Shown: positions 1 through 7,316 of the stretch, one piece after another
How positions within the stretch are numbered: the stretch's first letter is position 1
How the letters are laid out: each line of letters begins with the position of its first letter
Assembly: GCA_024639205.1 (NCBI GenBank)
Contig: JAHEIV010000026.1
Location: forward strand, 1 to 13,807
Length of the DNA stretch: 13,807 nucleotides
Source of the DNA: Deltaproteobacteria bacterium
GTDB taxonomy: Bacteria; Desulfobacterota; Desulfobacteria; Desulfobacterales; SG8-13
Reading direction: 5' to 3'
The notes under the pieces: generated by a model
Database searches by the model: none
Told to the model about the DNA's origin: nothing
Seen by the model: only the letters and a program-made list of their open reading frames with translations
Made by a program: the position numbers and the translations under genes

Positions 1-1044
1 GCTTTTGCTCAACCCGAACTGGAACCCGGGGCTGCCTTGTTAAAAACGCTATTCAGCGAAGTGTGCGGAACCGACGTCCATCTAATGCATGAACGCCTGG
101 GTGGTGTGCCCTACCCGGTCATCCCCGGCCACGTCAGCGTGGGAGAAATCGAGGCCATCAACGGAACGGTTACAGACATCGACGGCCGCCCGTTTCAACG
201 CGGCGACAATGTTACCTTTCTGGATGTGCACGAAACCTGCAACGCCTGCTGGTACTGCCTGGTGGCGAAAGCCTCGACCCGCTGTCCACAGCGGAAGGTC
301 TACGGCATCACTTATTCCGCCCGTGAAGGACTGCTCGGTGGATGGAGTCAGCGAATATACCTCAAGCCGGGAGTGAAAATGATCAAACTTCCGGAAAATT
401 TGACACCGGAAGAGTTTATCGCCGGTGGCTGCGGAGCCCCCACCGGCCTGCACGCAGTGGAAAGAGCCACTGTTCGCCTTAACGATTTTGTGGTCGTTCA
501 GGGTGCGGGTCCGGTGGGAATCAGCGCGGCCGTATTTTCGCTGCTCAGCGGTGCCGGAACGGTTGCCGTGGTGGATCCGGCGCCCTCGCGAATCGCCGTC
601 GCCCGCACCATCGGGGTCGATTACACCGTTGATGCGCCGTCACCGGCTGAACGCATTGACGCCATCTTACGCCTTACGGGAGGAAGGGGGGCCGATGTGA
701 CCATCGAGGCCTCCGGCAATCCCGGAGCAGTGTCTGAAGGCCTGCAGATGACCCGGGACAACGGCACATACACCGTCGTCGGCCAGTATACGGACGCCGG
801 CGATGTGACCCTCAACCCCCACCGGGACATCAACAAAAAACACATCGACATCCGCGGCGTGTGGGGAACCGACTTCAGTCACCTTTACAAGTCGGTGCAG
901 TTGATGGCCCGCCACAAGGAGCGATATCCACTCAAGCGGATGATATCGAAAGTCTACCCTCTCAAAGACGCAGCCGCGGCTCTCGCCGACGTCGAGCACC
1001 ACCGGGTTGTAAAAGCCGTCATCGCTCCCAACCAGAGCAGCTGA
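1..1044 (+). CDS. Zinc-dependent alcohol dehydrogenase, MDR family (5' truncated)
   Basis: NAD(P)-dependent oxidation of an alcohol or polyol is the expected role; the substrate cannot be read from the sequence. The frame is open from base 1 and the first codons (AFAQPELEPG) fit the family N-terminus, so the true start lies outside the window; 347 codons are seen, near the usual 340-380. Numbering from codon 1: EVCGTD gives the catalytic-zinc Cys22, PGH gives His44, and GGCGAPTG has a third candidate ligand, Cys144. The family Glu after His is Val45 here. Cys80, 83, 86 and 95 (CNACWYC then C) form the structural zinc lobe. GAGPVG at 168-173 starts the Rossmann fold, with an acidic residue (VVD) ending the second strand, which favours NAD. 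It converges with the minus-strand cluster and shares no operon with it. Family call is sure; function is not. Confidence 0.9.
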   Translation, partial: AFAQPELEPGAALLKTLFSEVCGTDVHLMHERLGGVPYPVIPGHVSVGEIEAINGTVTDIDGRPFQRGDNVTFLDVHETCNACWYCLVAKASTRCPQRKVYGITYSAREGLLGGWSQRIYLKPGVKMIKLPENLTPEEFIAGGCGAPTGLHAVERATVRLNDFVVVQGAGPVGISAAVFSLLSGAGTVAVVDPAPSRIAVARTIGVDYTVDAPSPAERIDAILRLTGGRGADVTIEASGNPGAVSEGLQMTRDNGTYTVVGQYTDAGDVTLNPHRDINKKHIDIRGVWGTDFSHLYKSVQLMARHKERYPLKRMISKVYPLKDAAAALADVEHHRVVKAVIAPNQSS

Positions 1045-1116
1045 TCCGATCCCCCATCAAATCATTGCACGGCCGGTATGCACATTGTCGATACTGGATT
1101 TTTATTTAGCGATGGA

Positions 1117-1141
1117 CAAATTACAACAATGTGGTAATTTG
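1117..1141. promoter_or_regulatory. 8-bp perfect inverted repeat, possible operator
   Basis: CAAATTAC and GTAATTTG are exact inverses separated by 9 bases. The spacing and AT-rich arms suit a dimeric repressor or activator (the core TTAC-N9-GTAA resembles a LysR-type layout) better than a terminator, because there is no GC stem. It overlaps the TTGACA hexamer at 1139-1144. No regulator gene is adjacent, so the partner is unknown. Confidence 0.35.
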
Positions 1142-1367
1142 ACATCCCGGTCTGCTTCTTTTTCGCCACCACCTTAACCCGCAAAGTAGTAAAGATGAGA
1201 GAAGCTTATCCGAGATGCCAAGTTTGTTACCTTCCGCCGGACGTATGCACCCGCCTGGAGGTTTTCTTTATTTTACTGACGGCCAGTTCATCTATTCCAC
1301 AACCCAACTCCAAACGCGACCTGCGGTTTTAGCAGCCGTTTGCCGATCCTTCCGGGGGCGGGAGTTC

Positions 1368-1393
1368 GCCATTGCTTCGAGAATGGCAGTTTT
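1368..1393 (+). terminator. Weak candidate intrinsic terminator
   Basis: GCCATT (1368-1373) pairs with AATGGC (1382-1387) around an 8-base loop that can add two more pairs, and AGTTTTT follows. The stem is short and lies about 320 bases past the dehydrogenase stop, so it may end an unknown plus-strand transcript or mean nothing. Confidence 0.25.
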
Positions 1394-1713
1394 TACCGGT
1401 GGTGCGGAAATAAAACCACTCAATCAGCGGCAGGGGAACCGAAATGGAAAATTGGATCAACTGCCGGGAATATATGAAATGCGAAAGACAACCGGGTGGT
1501 AGAAATGTCGAGGGTCTCGGCGAGTGCCCTGCAAGGGACCAACCGACCGAGAAGTTCAACTGGACGAGCCAGTCTATGGCATACAGCGACCAGCAGGAAT
1601 CGCAGTTTCGGGAATTCAAGGACCAGATTCAAACAAAAGCGCGGGAACCCGGTATCGTCTTAAAATCCGCCGAGCTCAAGGATTGGTAATGCACCGCAAC
1701 TGTTTACACGAAA

Positions 1714-3060
1714 TCAGCCAAGCCCCTTTTGCCGGCGGTAGAATGCGGTCAGCCGCTGCGGTGATATTCCCAGATAATGGCCTGCCACAACCAACTGATT
1801 GATCCACCAGGTCCGCCAGATACCCACAGAAAGCCAACGTCGTGCAGATGTCTGGACGGCGGCAGGCGCAATCTCGATGCGTCCTATTCTTTTCAGTCGC
1901 CGGACAAATTCAAAATCCTCCATGATCGGCATCTCGGGAAATCCACCAACCTGCCGAAACAGCGCCGCCGACACAAAAATACCCTGATCGCCGTAAGGCA
2001 TCTGAGCATACCGCGAACGCAGGTTGGCAATCCGCTCCATAATTCGCAGCGAAGAAACCGGCGAATCGATGCACAACCCGAAAGCGCCTGCGCTCACCCC
2101 CGGTTTGCGCAGGACAGTGACTACGTGAACTTCAAATCCCGGCGGCAGTTTTGTGTCGGCGTGCAAAAAGAGCAAGATGCCACCGGTAGAAACAGCAGCG
2201 CCTGCATTCATCTGGAACGCCCGCCCCCGGGTGGTTCGCAGAACCTCGGCCCCCAGCTCACGGGCAACCCTCGGCGTGCCGTCGCTGCTGCCGCCGTCCA
2301 CTACGATCACCTCGACATTTCGGGCGCCCTGCAGGCAGCGGAGGGTGGCCTCGATGTGGTCAGCCTCATTCAGGGTCGGTATGATAACCGAAATCCGCTC
2401 AGAAAAGCAGGTTGCGGGTGTAATACGGGAAGCCTCTTCCCACACCGGCAAATCTTCGGGACGATCGATATCCTTCAAGGTTTCCAGCAGGGTAAAGCCC
2501 AGACCGAATTCTTCAGCGATCTTTAGTGTCATCTGCAATACCCGCTCCGTTCCCCAGGGTATGTCGGCGGAAAGCAGGGGACGGGCACGGTCAAAAGCGG
2601 CCTTGCGTAGTCCGATCAGATAATACCCGCCGTCTGCAGCCGGCCCGAGCACCAGATCTTGCTTTTGAAGTCTGCGAAAGGCACCGGCGACGAGTGTGGC
2701 AGTGATACCCGGAATGTCGGTGCCGATGATCACGACCTTGCGACAGCCGGTAGCAAAGGCATCCTCGAAGGCGCTGTGCATGCGCCGGTCCAGCGATCCG
2801 GCTCCCTGGGGGGTCAACAGGGCATCGGATCCCAGCCAGGACTCCATCTGCTCTTGGCTGCCGCCCTCATAGCGAACCTCGAGGGTCATCTTCTGCGCCG
2901 ACGGGAGGCCGCCCACAATTTTCAAAACGCGTTCCGCCATGCGGCGATGCAGCTCGGCCGCACCATGGGGTCCCAGAGCGGGTATGAGGCGGGTCTTGGT
3001 TTTACCGGTCTCAGGATAGCGGGTGAAAACGATCAGGCGCTCCTTGAAAATCTCGGGCAT
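1714..3060 (-). CDS. Fused rSAM/selenodomain-associated glycosyltransferases 1 and 2
   Basis: A 448-residue two-domain protein. Residues about 5-205 are a CofC/MobA-like nucleotidyl or sugar transferase (TIGR04282-type, 'transferase 1'), with VFTRYPETGKTKTRLIPALG at 11-30, GTDIPG at 113-118 and GPAADGGYYLIG at 139-150. Residues about 222-440 are a GT-A glycosyltransferase (TIGR04283-type, 'transferase 2', called an arsenosugar biosynthesis glycosyltransferase in databases), with SVIIPTLNE at 224-232, VVDGGSSDGT at 253-262, the metal-binding HADT at 300-303, and MEDFEF at 380-385. These are usually two proteins. No signal peptide; cytoplasmic. The ATG at 3060 lies 38 bases after the stop of the selenoprotein and lacks a clear ribosome site, so translation is probably coupled. 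An alternative in-frame ATG at 3123 overlaps the Sec codon and would add 21 residues. The longer frame to 3264 overlaps the upstream gene and is not credible. Confidence 0.88.
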   Translation of the reverse strand: MPEIFKERLIVFTRYPETGKTKTRLIPALGPHGAAELHRRMAERVLKIVGGLPSAQKMTLEVRYEGGSQEQMESWLGSDALLTPQGAGSLDRRMHSAFEDAFATGCRKVVIIGTDIPGITATLVAGAFRRLQKQDLVLGPAADGGYYLIGLRKAAFDRARPLLSADIPWGTERVLQMTLKIAEEFGLGFTLLETLKDIDRPEDLPVWEEASRITPATCFSERISVIIPTLNEADHIEATLRCLQGARNVEVIVVDGGSSDGTPRVARELGAEVLRTTRGRAFQMNAGAAVSTGGILLFLHADTKLPPGFEVHVVTVLRKPGVSAGAFGLCIDSPVSSLRIMERIANLRSRYAQMPYGDQGIFVSAALFRQVGGFPEMPIMEDFEFVRRLKRIGRIEIAPAAVQTSARRWLSVGIWRTWWINQLVVAGHYLGISPQRLTAFYRRQKGLG

Positions 3061-3082
3061 GGGGTAAGGCTTTCGGGGAATT

Positions 3083-3122
3083 CCATTCAAACCTGAACTC
3101 AGGTTTCGATGGCTCCGGCTCA
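3083..3122 (-). promoter_or_regulatory. SECIS element and Sec UGA of the radical SAM gene
   Basis: The UGA is at 3120-3122. Downstream on the transcript, CCAT (3112-3109) pairs with ATGG (3086-3083); after a 2x2 internal loop, AAACCTG (3106-3100) pairs perfectly with CAGGTTT (3095-3089) around the loop AGTT. The apical loop starts 20 bases after the UGA and has G as its second base. This meets the published bacterial SECIS rule (hairpin just after UGA, G among the first two loop bases, roughly 16-37 bases spacing) and resembles E. coli fdhF, where the gap is about 18. Folding was done by eye. Confidence 0.82.
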
Positions 3123-4055
3123 TGTGAAACCGGTGCCGGCCGTGCACGTGTAGCAGTGATCGGCGGTGGAAATCGGGGTGCCCGTTGCCGGAGGACCGGG
3201 CATCTCGGAAACGTGAACTTTTTGTCCGCCCAGGAAAAGCCCCCTGGCAAGGTTGAAATCGCAATCATACAGATACCCATCCCAAGAAATGGATACCAGG
3301 GCTCGGCACATCAACCCGTCGACGGCGCAGGGATTGAACTGCGATGCCAACCGGTTCATATACGCATCATAATTTCCTGATTTTATCAGCCATTGCCGAT
3401 ATCTGCCCAGTGGGACGTTGGCGAAATTATAGAGGCGGTTGAAGACTATCCCCCATTTCTGTTCCAAGATCCGGTGGTAACGCTTCTCCGTCTCTTCCTG
3501 GGAGGGCGGCAGAAAGGCGCCGGTTGGATTGGATACCAGGTTGAGCTCCAGGCCGCCGCCGTTGCGCCCGTAACCGATCGCATTCAGATTCTTGAGCATC
3601 CGGATGCTGGTCTCAAAGACTCCCTCGCCTCGCTGAGTGTCGGTCTGGGACAGGTTTATGGATGGAAACGAAGCAACGATGACTACCCGGTTTGCTTTCA
3701 ACCGATCCAGCAATCGATCGTTTCGACGGTGAAGCGCCGAAAGGTTCGAGCGCAGCATGATCCGAGGAACCTGGGGAGCGACCTTTTCAATCAGGGTAAC
3801 CAAGTGGGAGTTCAACTCCGGTGCGCCGCCGGTGATGTCGACGGTTTCAAAATTGCAGCGTGCAGCGAAGTCGACCACATCATTGATCGTCTCCAGACGC
3901 ATGTTTTCATTTCGATTCGGACCGGCATCCAGGTGGCAGTGTCGGCAGGACTGGTTGCACAGCAGCCCTGTATTTACCTGCAAGGTGACGGTTTCATTTC
4001 GAACCAGCTTTCGCTTGTGTCTGGTCAGTGTGGTTTTAAAAGGTTCCAAAACCAT
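3099..4055 (-). CDS. ArsS-like radical SAM selenoprotein (rSAM/selenodomain family)
   Basis: A 318-residue radical SAM enzyme with selenocysteine at 312. Cys33-xxx-Cys37-xx-Cys40 binds the SAM 4Fe-4S cluster, and VDITGGAPEL is the usual second motif. The C-terminal Cys-rich domain has NPC, MC, DCDFN and HCYTC. The family ends in CTAGxGSxC; here the frame reads CTAGTGFT, then TGA (3120-3122) exactly where the last Cys or Sec sits, then AGAIET and a TGA stop at 3099-3101. Together with the SECIS hairpin this makes Sec insertion very likely. Named ArsS homologues act on dimethylarsenic compounds in arsenosugar synthesis, attaching a 5-deoxyadenosyl group; the substrate here is unproven. ATG at 4055 is chosen because AAGGAAG precedes it at good spacing; a GTG at 4097 overlapping the upstream stop would add 14 residues. 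Ending the gene at 3120 would remove the conserved tail. Confidence 0.9.
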
Positions 4056-4093
4056 TGCACTTCCTTTGATAGCGGGAATGCTTAAACCCGGCG

Positions 4094-4426
4094 TCACATG
4101 GACAGCTTGCGGGCAATGTTGCGCATCTGCACACCATGGACCAGCGAAGCCCCGCCGCGGATGGCCGTTGTCACATGAATGGCTTCCGTCATTTCAGCCA
4201 GGTTCGATCCTTTTTCCAGGCAAGCCTGGGAGTACGCATCAATGCAGTAGGGGCACTGGACGGTGTGGGCAACCGCAAGTGCAATAAGCGCTTTTTCTCT
4301 TTCCGTCAATTCCCCTTCGGAAAACACGGCATTGTAATAATCGAAGAATTTGCGGGCCAGCTCAGGTGCATCATTACCAATTTCCTCGAATTTTGGCAAA
4401 TCTTCCGGTCTGTAGTAGGTTTCCAT
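4094..4426 (-). CDS. AhpD-like / carboxymuconolactone decarboxylase-family protein
   Basis: A 110-residue helical protein of the AhpD/CMD fold, the type annotated as arsenosugar biosynthesis-associated peroxidase-like protein next to ArsS genes. The redox pair is Cys58-Pro-Tyr-Cys61 in AHTVQCPYCIDAYSQAC, with Glu42/Glu44 upstream. The AhpD His four residues after the second Cys is Tyr65 here, and a third Cys (69) lies close by. It is probably a cytoplasmic thiol peroxidase or disulfide carrier serving its neighbours; that role is inferred. AAGGAG precedes the ATG by 8 bases. It starts 24 bases after the lipoprotein gene ends, and its stop overlaps the GTG alternative start of the radical SAM gene, so the two are translationally linked. 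Confidence 0.87.
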   Translation of the reverse strand: METYYRPEDLPKFEEIGNDAPELARKFFDYYNAVFSEGELTEREKALIALAVAHTVQCPYCIDAYSQACLEKGSNLAEMTEAIHVTTAIRGGASLVHGVQMRNIARKLSM

Positions 4427-4450
4427 ATGCAGTGCTCCTTCTAAGAAAAG

Positions 4451-5875
4451 CTAGGGGCTCTCCAGCAGAATGAAGAGCAAGTTATCCGTAAACACATCCG
4501 TTCGCGTCAGCTCCACGTGCCCGGCGAAAATGAAAAAAACCTGGTCCCAGCGAATGGGAGAAACCAGCCGCCCCACGTGCTGTCCGACCCGGCGTTCGTC
4601 CAGCAGGGCACTTGATCGTAAAACGGTCCCGTCACCGGGGCCTTTATCAACGATCGCCAACTTCCCCTGCCGACCGAATCGAGCGGTTCTTTTTGTCAAC
4701 TCTGCATCACCGGCGATCAGGTAGTATCGCAGTGAAACCGGCCGGGCCGCCGGTTGATCCATAGCATCGGAAAACTGGCGGGCGTGCCGCAACACCTTGC
4801 TCAGGTGGTCAAGGGCGATCTGCCGGCGTTGATTAGCACTGGAAACCTCGGGCAGCAGATACTGCAAAATTTTATCCTGTTTCGGATCTGCCAGCCCCCA
4901 ACCGTTTTGCTGCCAAAGATCGAGCGCATACAGATCCGAAACCGGCAGGTCGTCCGAATCGAGCAGGGCCTGGTGCCGGCTGCGGGGCAGCAGTTGATAC
5001 AGTGAGGGCATCGTTCCGACAACCGCAGGCGGATAGGTCGGCAGGAACACCGATGGATTGTAACCGTCTACCAGTGTTACCAGGGAGTCGATCGATCCGG
5101 CATTGGGTGGTCCGATCATCACCAGTTTTTCCACGTACGGCGCACCGGCCCAGGTTACCGGCGGCAGACTGCCATCCGCGGGTAGCCGCACGGTGCCGTA
5201 GCGCAGATAGTAACGACCTACCAGGCTGCCCATCGAATGGGCAACGATATCGAACTTTACATTGTAGTTTTTGAGGCCGTATCGCTTTTCGAATTCCTGC
5301 TGGACGTACGCACGCTTTTCCCGAATGAATCGATCCAGGCCGGCTGCACTTTCGGCGATGTCCCTGCGCCAGTCATAGTCGAACTGAAAACAGGTGAAAT
5401 GGTCTTCACCCCAGTCGACGGCACCGGCCTGCGCGAGCGCCTCGTCCCGATACCCACCGACCCCGAGCACCGATAGCAGCTGAGAATAAGCCTGCTGCAC
5501 CAGCGGGTACCCCATCAAGTATACCACCACGCGGTCCAGCGCGCCCCCGGAGACCAGGTTGTCTCGAAGCTGCCCAAGTTCGACCCCGAGCTGCATGGGC
5601 AACGCCGCCTGGCGGGCCCCTGTGTTCGAATTCGGGTCGACCGAAGTCAGATCGAATGCACCCCAGACCACGTCACGGCTGTCTCTTTCGACAAGCTTCG
5701 ACCCCAAAAGCCCGGGTATGAGGATCACCGGGTTTCGTTCCGGCGATTCCTGCTGTGCCAGGGAGCTATATAGGCCACCCAGGTCCGGTGTTTGCGGTGT
5801 AAGCCCACAGGCAACCAACAAAATGGTGACGGCAGAAAGGCTAATGACTGTCGCTCTGATCGTCAATTCATTCAA
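4451..5875 (-). CDS. LCAT-family alpha/beta hydrolase lipoprotein
   Basis: A 474-residue predicted lipoprotein. The hydrophobic leader ends in the lipobox LVAC (Cys23), so the protein is anchored in a membrane on the periplasmic side. The mature part is a lecithin:cholesterol acyltransferase-like hydrolase: NPVILIPGLLGSKL at 48-61 is the family opening motif and oxyanion region, IVAHSMGSLVG at 210-220 carries nucleophile Ser214, GDGTV has Asp415, and GHVELT has His453. It may hydrolyse or transfer acyl groups of phospholipids or other lipids; the substrate is unknown. The TTG start at 5875 overlaps the stop of the molybdoenzyme gene. A second in-frame TTG at 5866 sits 9 bases after GGGAG and may be the real start, shortening the leader by three residues. 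No such enzyme is standard in ArsS clusters, to my knowledge. Confidence 0.85.
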   Translation of the reverse strand: MNELTIRATVISLSAVTILLVACGLTPQTPDLGGLYSSLAQQESPERNPVILIPGLLGSKLVERDSRDVVWGAFDLTSVDPNSNTGARQAALPMQLGVELGQLRDNLVSGGALDRVVVYLMGYPLVQQAYSQLLSVLGVGGYRDEALAQAGAVDWGEDHFTCFQFDYDWRRDIAESAAGLDRFIREKRAYVQQEFEKRYGLKNYNVKFDIVAHSMGSLVGRYYLRYGTVRLPADGSLPPVTWAGAPYVEKLVMIGPPNAGSIDSLVTLVDGYNPSVFLPTYPPAVVGTMPSLYQLLPRSRHQALLDSDDLPVSDLYALDLWQQNGWGLADPKQDKILQYLLPEVSSANQRRQIALDHLSKVLRHARQFSDAMDQPAARPVSLRYYLIAGDAELTKRTARFGRQGKLAIVDKGPGDGTVLRSSALLDERRVGQHVGRLVSPIRWDQVFFIFAGHVELTRTDVFTDNLLFILLESP

Positions 5876-6540
5876 CTCCCGGTCTGTATCCGATCGACCT
5901 CCAGTCGGTATACGTACTTGATCCAGTCAAATCCGTAGTATTCTTGCGCTACGGCCCGCAAAGGAAAGCCGTGTTTGCCGGGAAGCTTTTTACCGTTAAC
6001 CGCGTAGGCAAGAAATACACGGTCGTCTTCGACAGCGGAAATGGGAAACCGCTGAACCTTCTCGTAATTGCCTCGCGGACCTCGAACGGTGACATGGGTG
6101 ACCCCTTTTTCGGCCTGCGCCATGCGCAGCAACGTTTCAATCGAAATCCCTTCCCAGCGGCCGAAGTTGGAGAAAACCCCTGGGCAGATCAGCAGAACAT
6201 TGCGCTGGATCTTCGGTAAATCTATCAATTCGCTGTACTTTATCTGCAGCGGCTTTCTCACCTCACCGTCGATTTCCAACCGCCATTGATCCAAATCGAC
6301 ACTATGGTCCTGCAGTCCCATCACACCGAACCTTTCAGTGGGAATCGGCTCCAGGTTGCGGGTATCCAGCGACCGCGGATTCCGGTTGACCAGACTTTTC
6401 AGATCGGTTCCCTTCGGCAGTATCACTTTGCGCATTGTAGCCGCTGCCGATTGGATCAGCGTCAGCATCGGGCTGAGAAGGACTCCGAGGGATGTGACCA
6501 GCCGGATGGATAATTGAATGAATGTTCTGCGTGACTTCAT
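5872..6540 (-). CDS. Tat-exported sulfite-oxidase-fold molybdopterin oxidoreductase
   Basis: A 222-residue protein with the Mo-cofactor domain of the sulfite oxidase / MsrP group and no extra haem or dimerisation domain. SRRTFIQ at 3-9 is a twin-arginine motif before a hydrophobic stretch, which fits export of a folded Mo-cofactor protein to the periplasm. LLICPGVFSNFGRWEG contains the expected Mo-ligand Cys119; GKHGFPLR at 188-195 and FDWIKYVYRLEV at 204-215 are conserved cofactor-side motifs. The electron acceptor and substrate are unknown; MsrP relatives reduce protein methionine sulfoxide with a membrane haem partner, which is not seen here. The start is 24 bases past the TVP38 stop with no good ribosome site, so coupling is likely. 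Its stop overlaps the lipoprotein start. Confidence 0.88.
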   Translation of the reverse strand: MKSRRTFIQLSIRLVTSLGVLLSPMLTLIQSAAATMRKVILPKGTDLKSLVNRNPRSLDTRNLEPIPTERFGVMGLQDHSVDLDQWRLEIDGEVRKPLQIKYSELIDLPKIQRNVLLICPGVFSNFGRWEGISIETLLRMAQAEKGVTHVTVRGPRGNYEKVQRFPISAVEDDRVFLAYAVNGKKLPGKHGFPLRAVAQEYYGFDWIKYVYRLEVDRIQTGS

Positions 6541-6564
6541 GGCTCGGACCGGTTTGGTAACCGA

Positions 6565-7260
6565 TTACTCTCCTTTGAGTTTTTTGATGATTTTCGGGAT
6601 GAAAAATGAAAAAACAAACAAAGCCACGGAAAAAAACACCTTAAAAGAAATCAATTGACCCCAGTCTCCGGAAGTCCAGACCTGTTTCAGGGTTCCGATA
6701 AAAAAGGTAAAGATGAAGGTTCCAACGATGATGCCAAGGCCGGTGCCGGCGAAGTAATCCCAGAAACGTACCCGGGTCAGGCCCATACCGAAGTTCATTG
6801 GGGTAAAGGGAAAATAAACCAGTCGCAAATAGAGTACCGTGGCAAATCCGTTGCGCTCAATGGCTTCGTCATATTTTTTTAAGCGGTCGCCGATCAACGA
6901 AGACGCGAATTCGCGTCCCAGCGTCCTCCCGATGACAAAGGCCGCACTGGAGCCTAACATGGCCCCGAACCACACGTACACAAAACCCCAGTAGGGACCG
7001 AAAATCGCCGCTCCGAGTCCAGTCAGCAGCGTTCCGGGTACAAACAGGCAAATACCGGCGGTGTAAATGAAGATAAACACCAGCGGGGCCCAGATCCCGG
7101 CCGCATCCAGAAACCGGCCCAACGCATCGGCTGTCAGATAGTTCTTTACCGGTGTAAACCGCACCAATAATATGGCAGCAATGATAAACAAAACCAGGAA
7201 AACAGCCTTCACGACAGCTTTGCTGCGGCCACCGGCCGGTTGTTTTTCAGCGATCTCCAT
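6565..7260 (-). CDS. TVP38/TMEM64 family membrane protein (VTT domain)
   Basis: A 231-residue polytopic inner-membrane protein. Hydrophobic spans are visible near 15-35, 57-75, 80-118, 150-195 and 204-225. The SNARE-associated/VTT signature includes FVPGTLLTGLGAAIFGPYWG, GSSAAFVIGRTLGRE and YLRLVYFPFTPMNFGMGLT. DedA/TVP38 relatives act in lipid scrambling or small-molecule transport; the role here is unproven. The gene is next to a MerA-like flavoprotein, a pairing that recurs in bacteria and sometimes occurs as one fused protein, suggesting a working unit. AAGGAG lies 7 bases before the ATG, 56 bases after the flavoprotein stop. Confidence 0.88.
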   Translation of the reverse strand: MEIAEKQPAGGRSKAVVKAVFLVLFIIAAILLVRFTPVKNYLTADALGRFLDAAGIWAPLVFIFIYTAGICLFVPGTLLTGLGAAIFGPYWGFVYVWFGAMLGSSAAFVIGRTLGREFASSLIGDRLKKYDEAIERNGFATVLYLRLVYFPFTPMNFGMGLTRVRFWDYFAGTGLGIIVGTFIFTFFIGTLKQVWTSGDWGQLISFKVFFSVALFVFSFFIPKIIKKLKGE

Positions 7261-7316
7261 TTATCTACTCCTTGCCGATAGTTGGTTTTTCCCCGCGATG
7301 GGCCGCAAAATCCTGT

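Larger units (their letters stand above)
1045..1713. other. Convergent intergenic region, no recognised gene
   Basis: This 669-base gap lies between two convergent genes. Several short frames are open, the best being 1444-1689 on the plus strand (81 codons, preceded by AGGGGA about 6 bases upstream), but its product matches no family I know. The gap contains an 8-bp inverted repeat at 1117-1141, a TTGACA hexamer at 1139-1144 without a good -10 box, a small hairpin followed by T5 at 1368-1393, and nested complementary segments at 1511-1552. No tRNA, insertion sequence or CRISPR repeat was recognised. Confidence 0.6.

Noticed and set aside
1642..1651. CGGG-AA-CCCG as terminator of the nine-gene cluster
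   Set aside because: Only four base pairs around a 2-base loop, with an interrupted T-run. It is too weak to call.
1444..1689. 81-codon plus-strand frame with an AGGGGA ribosome-site-like sequence
   Set aside because: The product matches nothing known to me, and overlapping frames on both strands are equally open, so coding cannot be supported from sequence alone.
1714..1716. TGA stop of the glycosyltransferase as a further Sec codon
   Set aside because: The protein already has the usual C-terminal length (ending near YRRQ). Read-through adds only 16 residues, with no family motif and no Cys position expected at the stop.
3061..3264. N-terminal extension of the glycosyltransferase frame to 3264
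   Set aside because: The extra residues lie across the conserved end of the radical SAM gene, lack similarity, and precede the clear domain start. Only the ATG at 3123 is kept as an alternative.
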